NCBI GenBank assembly: GCA_002281855.1
Contig: NCHQ01000004.1
Coordinates: forward strand, 124,001-188,000
Direction of reading: 5' to 3'
DNA: 64,000 bases
Source of the DNA: Rhodospirillales bacterium 24-66-33
GTDB taxonomy: Bacteria; Pseudomonadota; Alphaproteobacteria; Reyranellales; Reyranellaceae
The position numbers and the translations under genes are program-made. Positions 59,886-64,000 of this stretch are shown piece after piece. Position 1 is the first letter of the stretch, and each line of letters begins with the position of its first letter. A model generated the notes under the pieces. It was not told the origin of the DNA. It did not search any database and worked only from the letters and a program-made list of their open reading frames with translations.

Positions 59886-60839
59886 ATGGTCCGAAACATG
59901 TCCGCTACGCCTCCGATCGAGTTCGCCTTCCCCGACCTGCGCAAATGGGAGAAGGGCGCCGCGCCCTACATCCACGTGCTGGAGAGCGGCAAGCCGGGGC
60001 CGACGGTCATGGTGGCGTCGCTGACGCACGGTAACGAGGTCTCGGGCGCCATCGTGGTCGATGCGCTGCTGGCGGCGAAGGTGAAGCCGCGCCAGGGCAC
60101 GCTGATCCTGTCCTTCAACAACATCGAGGCCTATCACTCGTTCGATCGCAAGGCGCCGTTCAAGTCGCGCCTGGTCGACGAGGATTTCAACCGCGTCTGG
60201 GGCCGCCTCGACGAGCCCGCGACCACCGTCGAGACGAAGCGCGCGCAGGTGCTGAAGCCGTTTGTCGAACGCGCTGACATGTTGCTCGATCTACACTCCA
60301 TGCATGACGATTGCGTGCCGCTGATGCTGTCGGGCCCGCTCGACAAGGGCGTGGCCTTCGCGAAGAGGATCGGCACGCCGGTCGACATCGTGCGCGATGC
60401 CGGCCACGCCGCCGGCATGCGCATGCGCGACTATGGCGGATTCGGCGATCCGAACAGCCCGAAGAACGCGCTGCTGATCGAGACCGGCCAGCACTGGCGC
60501 GCGTCGTCGGTGGTCGTTGCCAAGGACGTGACGGCCCGCTTCCTCGTCGAGACGGGCATTCTCGAAGAGTCGGATCTGCCGGCCGACTGGCGCCAGCCGA
60601 CGCCGGCGAGCCAGCGCGTCGTCGAGGTGACGCATGCGGTTGCCACCAAGCGCGGCAACTTCACGCCGGCGCAGCGCTTCGAGGGCCAGGACGTGATCGC
60701 CAAGGCCGGCACCGTGCTCGGCCACGACGACGACGAGCCGGTGACGACGCCCTACGACGACTGCGTGCTGGTCATGCCCTCGTCGACCCGGCCGTTGCGG
60801 CCCGGCGTCACGGTTGTTCGCCTGGGTCGGCTGACTTGA
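59886..60839 (+). CDS. Succinylglutamate desuccinylase/aspartoacylase family protein
   Basis: A 317-residue zinc-dependent deacylase. Metal ligands H48 and E51 (SLTHGNEVSG) and a later His in DLLLDLHSMHDD match the family; NRVWGRLDEP and LIETGQHW are further conserved blocks. It would cleave an N-acyl amino acid to the acid and amine in the cytoplasm. A second ATG 4 codons later is possible. Its last 32 nt overlap the end of murJ on the other strand. With the divergent ACS transporter it may form an import-and-deacylate pair (inference). Confidence 0.88.
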   Translation: MVRNMSATPPIEFAFPDLRKWEKGAAPYIHVLESGKPGPTVMVASLTHGNEVSGAIVVDALLAAKVKPRQGTLILSFNNIEAYHSFDRKAPFKSRLVDEDFNRVWGRLDEPATTVETKRAQVLKPFVERADMLLDLHSMHDDCVPLMLSGPLDKGVAFAKRIGTPVDIVRDAGHAAGMRMRDYGGFGDPNSPKNALLIETGQHWRASSVVVAKDVTARFLVETGILEESDLPADWRQPTPASQRVVEVTHAVATKRGNFTPAQRFEGQDVIAKAGTVLGHDDDEPVTTPYDDCVLVMPSSTRPLRPGVTVVRLGRLT

Positions 60840-62394
60840 GGTTGGGCTGGCGGCGCATCACGTAGCGCAGCTCGGAGAGTCTGATCACGCCCAGCGCGGC
60901 GCCCGCCAGCGCATAGGCGGCTGCTCCGATCAGGCAGATGCCGGCCAGTGCCACACCGCCCTCGATATCGGGACGGGACAGCGGCCGGGCCAGCCACAGG
61001 AGACCGAGCCAAAGCACGACGCCCATGCCGACGCTCGCCGCGGCGATGCGGACAGCGCGCGAGATCAGCCGTCCATCGGGCACCCATTGACCGCGCCGAC
61101 GCAGGACCGCAGCCAGCAGCGCCGCGTTCAGCCAGCCCGACAGCGAGGAGGCAAGCGCGATGCCGACCAGTTCCAGCGACGTGGCGAACAGGAAATAGAC
61201 GTTGAGCAGAACGTTGGCGCTGATCGCGGCCAGGGCGATGTAAAGCGGCGTGCGCGTGTCCTCGCGGGCGAAGAAACCGGGCGCCAGCGCCTTGACCAGC
61301 ACGAACGCCGGCAGGCCGACGGCCAAGGCGGCCAGCGCACTCGCGGAGCGCAGCGTGTCCTCGGGCAGGAACCGGCCGCGCTCGAACAGGACGCGGATGA
61401 TCGGATCGGCCAGCAGCCAGAGCGCCACGGCCGCCGGCAGGCTGAACAGCAGGCCGAATTCCAGCGCGCGGTTCTGGCTCGTCATGGCCGATTGCATGTT
61501 GCCGGCGCGTAGCTCGCGCGCGAGCAGCGGCAGCAGCGCCGTGCCGATGGCGATGCCGACGACCCCCAGCGGCAGCTGGGCGATGCGGTCGGCATAGTAG
61601 AGGGCGGAGATGGTGCCCACGGGGAGCAGCGAAGCCCAGACCACGTCGAGCACGACGCTGATCTGCTGTACGCCACCGCCGATCGCGACCGGTGTCGCAA
61701 GCTTCACCAGCCGCGCCACCCGCGGCGTCCAGCGCGGCCGCACCAGCACCATGCCGACTTCCTCGCGACCGCAGGCGACCAGCAGCCAGACCCACTGCAG
61801 CACGCCGGCGATCGCCACGCCGATCGACGCGGCATATCCCGCATTGGGGAGCAGCGGCGTCAGCCCCAGCACGGCGGCGATCAGCGCGAGATTGAGAAGG
61901 ACCGGTGTCGCCGCGACATGGGCGAAGCGGTCGATGCTGTTCAGCACGCCGCCGTAGAGCGAGGTGAGCGAGATGAAGAGAAGATAGGGAAAGGCGATGC
62001 GTCCGAATTCGACCGCCATGGCGAAGGTCGGCGCATCGTCGCGCATGCCGGGCGCGAGCAGGGCCATCACCCAGGGCATCGCGAGGATCAGCAGCGCGGT
62101 GAACGGGACCAGCACCAGCAGCAGCGCGGCCTGGGCCTGGCGCGCGAAGGCCATCGCCTCGTCGCGGCCGCCGCCCGTCAGTTCGCGCGCGAACAGCGGC
62201 ACGAAGGCGGCCGAGAAGGCGCCCTCGGCGAACAGGCGGCGGAAGAAGTTGGGGAGTTTGAAGGCGACGAAGAAGGCATCCGCCACGGCGCCAGAGCCCA
62301 GCACTGCCGACAGCACGATGTCGCGCACGAATCCCACGATCCGGCTCAGCAACGTGAAGCCGCCGACCGTCGCGATGGCCCGGACGAGACTCAT
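60808..62394 (-). CDS. murJ: Lipid II flippase
   Basis: Flips lipid II across the inner membrane for peptidoglycan synthesis. The 528-residue protein has about 14 helices and the family opening MSLVRAIATVGGFTLLSRIVGFVRDIVLSA, with the conserved FFRRLFAEGAFSAAFVPLF segment at about residues 50-70 and ALNSIDRFAH-like blocks later. The ATG at 62394 begins the family N-terminus. It overlaps the deacylase gene by 32 nt at the 3' end. A possible promoter and a plus-strand small-RNA candidate lie in the 159-nt gap upstream. Confidence 0.97.
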   Translation of the reverse strand: MSLVRAIATVGGFTLLSRIVGFVRDIVLSAVLGSGAVADAFFVAFKLPNFFRRLFAEGAFSAAFVPLFARELTGGGRDEAMAFARQAQAALLLVLVPFTALLILAMPWVMALLAPGMRDDAPTFAMAVEFGRIAFPYLLFISLTSLYGGVLNSIDRFAHVAATPVLLNLALIAAVLGLTPLLPNAGYAASIGVAIAGVLQWVWLLVACGREEVGMVLVRPRWTPRVARLVKLATPVAIGGGVQQISVVLDVVWASLLPVGTISALYYADRIAQLPLGVVGIAIGTALLPLLARELRAGNMQSAMTSQNRALEFGLLFSLPAAVALWLLADPIIRVLFERGRFLPEDTLRSASALAALAVGLPAFVLVKALAPGFFAREDTRTPLYIALAAISANVLLNVYFLFATSLELVGIALASSLSGWLNAALLAAVLRRRGQWVPDGRLISRAVRIAAASVGMGVVLWLGLLWLARPLSRPDIEGGVALAGICLIGAAAYALAGAALGVIRLSELRYVMRRQPNLKSADPGEQP

Positions 62395-62447
62395 GAAAGC
62401 ACTCCGGGTGATCGGATGAGGTACGCGGTCACAGCCATAATTCTGTC

Positions 62448-62546
62448 ATCGCCTTCTGGCACATTCTCTCTCGGTGGTGGCCGGCGATGTGATGGCCGGT
62501 CTAAACCACCACCACGGCCGGTCCCGAGAGGGGCCGGTTTTCTTTT
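62448..62546 (+). ncRNA. Possible small RNA ending in an intrinsic terminator
   Basis: The gap between murJ and the monooxygenase (both minus) contains a plus-strand terminator: CCGGTCCC-GAGA-GGGGCCGG (62518-62537) followed by TTTTCTTTT. Just before it, GGTGGTGG (62473-62480) pairs with CCACCACC (62506-62513), with an inner CCGG/CCGG. Two hairpins plus a U tract is the shape of many small RNAs. A CATAAT box at 62436-62441 could serve as a -10, but no good -35 is seen. No plus-strand gene lies upstream to need this terminator. Confidence 0.35.
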
Positions 62547-62553
62547 GGGCCGG

Positions 62554-63807
62554 TCACATGGACGCGGCGGCGAGCTTCAGCAGCGTCTCGCGGTCCTGCG
62601 TGACGAGTTTCTTGTAGTCGCCGACGATCTTCTCTAGCTCGTCCGACGGCAGCACGCTTTCGAGATCGGTGAAGCCCTGCGGTGCGCGCTGTTCGACGAT
62701 GTCGAGCATCACGTCGATTCCCTTGCGCCGGTTGCTCTCGACGATGCGCGCGGTGGGCGGCAGGCGCCGCTCCTCGTAGCGCCGCAGCGCGACCTCGGGA
62801 TCGTCGCCCACGGCCAGTTCCTGCGTGATCGCCTCGCCGTCGAGGATCGCCTGCGAGGCGCCGTTGGAGCCGATCGGATACATGGGATGGGCGGCATCGC
62901 CCAGCAGCGTGATGCGGCCGTGGCTCCAGCGCGGCAGCGGATCTCGATCGACCATGGGGAATTCCAGGATCGTATGCGCGTTGCGGATGACGTCCGGGAC
63001 GTCGAGCCAGCCGAAATTCCAGTCGGCGAAGCGCGGCAGGAAGTCCTCGAGCCGGCCCCGCTTGTTCCAGTCCTCGCGCGAGGGCAGGGCGCCATCGCCC
63101 ATGTGGAGGTCGCAGATCCAGTTGATGAGCGCTTCGCCGCGTTCGGCGTGGGCGCGGCTGATCGGATAGCAGACGAATTTCTGGTTGTGATGGCCCGCCT
63201 GCACCATGGTGTTGCCGCCGAGATAGGGCTTGCCCACGGTGACGCCGCGCCACATCAGGATGCCCTGCCACTTGGGCGGACCCTCGTTCGGGTAGTAGCG
63301 CGCGCGTACCGCCGAGTGGATGCCGTCGGCCGCGATCAGCAGGTCGGCCGTGGCTTCCTCGACGATCGCCCCGTCGCGGTCGGCGAAGCGGGCCGTCACC
63401 GTGGCGCCGTGCTGCGCGAAATCGGCGATGCGCCGTCCCATCCGGATGCGATCCGCGCCCAGCATTTCCCGCGCCGCATGGACCAGGATCATCTGCAGCT
63501 CGCCGCGATGGATCGAGAATTGCGGCCAGGGCAGGCCGGCATGGCGGCCGCGCGGGTCGGCCCAGATCGTCTGGCCGTGGCGGTTGGCGTAGCGCAGCTC
63601 GCGCGTCTCGATGGCGGTGGCGGCGAGGGCGGGTTCGAGTCCCAGGCCGCACAGGATTCGCACCGCGCCGGCCTGGATGTTGATGCCGACGCCCAGCGGT
63701 CGCATTTCCGATACGGCCTCGTACACCGTCACGTCGTGCCCTGCGCGATGCAGGCACATGGCTGCGGTCAATCCGCCGATTCCGGCGCCGGCAATGATGA
63801 TCTTCAT
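62554..63807 (-). CDS. FAD-dependent monooxygenase (salicylate-hydroxylase-like)
   Basis: A 417-residue flavoprotein hydroxylase. The FAD motifs are complete: GAGIGGLTAAMCLHRAG near the start, the central DG motif LIAADGIHSAVRARYY and the GD motif LLGDAAHPMYPIGSNGASQA. It hydroxylates an aromatic or similar compound using NAD(P)H and oxygen. It lies 23 nt upstream of nothing recognisable but follows the cut DUF971 gene by 23 nt in the same direction. The substrate is unknown; UbiH-type quinone hydroxylases are less likely because of the PMYPIGSNGA context. Confidence 0.92.
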   Translation of the reverse strand: MKIIIAGAGIGGLTAAMCLHRAGHDVTVYEAVSEMRPLGVGINIQAGAVRILCGLGLEPALAATAIETRELRYANRHGQTIWADPRGRHAGLPWPQFSIHRGELQMILVHAAREMLGADRIRMGRRIADFAQHGATVTARFADRDGAIVEEATADLLIAADGIHSAVRARYYPNEGPPKWQGILMWRGVTVGKPYLGGNTMVQAGHHNQKFVCYPISRAHAERGEALINWICDLHMGDGALPSREDWNKRGRLEDFLPRFADWNFGWLDVPDVIRNAHTILEFPMVDRDPLPRWSHGRITLLGDAAHPMYPIGSNGASQAILDGEAITQELAVGDDPEVALRRYEERRLPPTARIVESNRRKGIDVMLDIVEQRAPQGFTDLESVLPSDELEKIVGDYKKLVTQDRETLLKLAAASM

Positions 63808-63830
63808 GGGGGGGCTCGTTTTTGGTCTCT

Positions 63831-64000
63831 TCAGGTGTCCCGGCTCAGGCCGCGCTGGGCCAGAGCGGCCTCGTAGGTAGCCCAGCGCTCGGCCCGCGTT
63901 TCGCTAAGCTCGCGCAGGTAGGCCCAGCTGTAGATGCCGCTGTCGTGGCGGTCGTCGAATACGATGCGGATCGCGTAGTGGCCGACGGGTTCGACCGAGG
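63831..64000 (-). CDS. DUF971 protein, C-terminal part (cut by window edge)
   Basis: The last 56 codons of a gene that begins beyond the right edge. The segment VEPVGHYAIRIVFDDRHDSG then IYSWAYLRELSE is characteristic of DUF971, the domain also found at the N-terminus of gamma-butyrobetaine hydroxylases. The ending (ALAQRGLSRDT) suggests a stand-alone DUF971 protein rather than the hydroxylase. Bacterial members are often near Mrp/ApbC-type iron-sulfur genes. The stop is 23 nt before the monooxygenase start, so they may share a transcript. Confidence 0.75.
   Translation of the reverse strand, partial: SVEPVGHYAIRIVFDDRHDSGIYSWAYLRELSETRAERWATYEAALAQRGLSRDT

Noticed and set aside
62458..62476. 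TGGCAC on the plus strand as a sigma-54 promoter for the small-RNA candidate
   Set aside because: The -12 GC is missing at the required spacing.

Overview
The window is one continuous piece of GC-rich chromosome, apart from one more AT-rich pocket near 31.7-32.2 kb. Gene content points to an alphaproteobacterium: rnd/rpoN/ptsN, a DUF1150 gene paired with hsp20, an NDUFA9-type epimerase, the gltB/gltD sequences, and many ABC uptake genes. A Reyranella-like member of the Rhodospirillales/Rhizobiales border is the best guess, but no 16S or database search was possible. No phage, transposase, CRISPR array or plasmid gene was seen, so this looks like core chromosome with scattered accessory operons.

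Layout. 0-6 kb (minus): acs (cut by the left edge), then acnA followed by a compact run of a DinB/YfiT-like protein, a VOC-alpha/beta-hydrolase fusion and a nitroreductase. 5.7-12.7 kb: a TPR exported protein, a hydrolase, an OmpR-type two-component pair, DNA polymerase IV, an epimerase and an exported aldo/keto reductase. 12.7-17 kb: a 1075-residue exported protein of unknown function, a 64-residue protein and a CMD-family protein. 17-29.2 kb: transport genes. These comprise a LysR gene divergent from an FAD oxidoreductase / DUF2817 / solute-binding-protein operon, then a polyamine-type ABC operon (SBP, ATPase, amidase, two permeases) with overlapping ends, and a third binding protein. 29.4 kb: katG with an Irr/Fur-like palindrome in its promoter.

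32-37.5 kb: cobalamin nucleotide-loop assembly (cobT divergent from cobS, cobC, a methyltransferase and cobU), then a SYLF protein. 37.6-40.8 kb: 3-oxoacid CoA-transferase subunits with an enoyl-CoA hydratase and an EamA exporter. 40.8-47.8 kb: glutamate synthase, with a glutathione S-transferase and a tautomerase between gltD and gltB. 48-52.9 kb: NDUFA9-like protein, tRNA-Leu(CAG), rnd, rpoN, ptsN, then DUF1150 and hsp20 behind a likely RpoH promoter. 53-64 kb: heparinase-like protein, trpS, an LprI-like protein, a Tat-exported binding protein, an MFS transporter, a deacylase, murJ, an FAD monooxygenase and a cut DUF971 gene.

Genes are tightly packed, with many 1-8 nt overlaps between codirectional genes and several abutting or overlapping convergent ends. 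Long extragenic palindromes fill several of the remaining gaps. No complete new defence or mobile system was recognised. The best leads are the large exported protein, the altered rnd-rpoN-ptsN neighbourhood, the amidase-bearing ABC operon, the hydrolase fusion operon behind acnA, and a possible small RNA before murJ.
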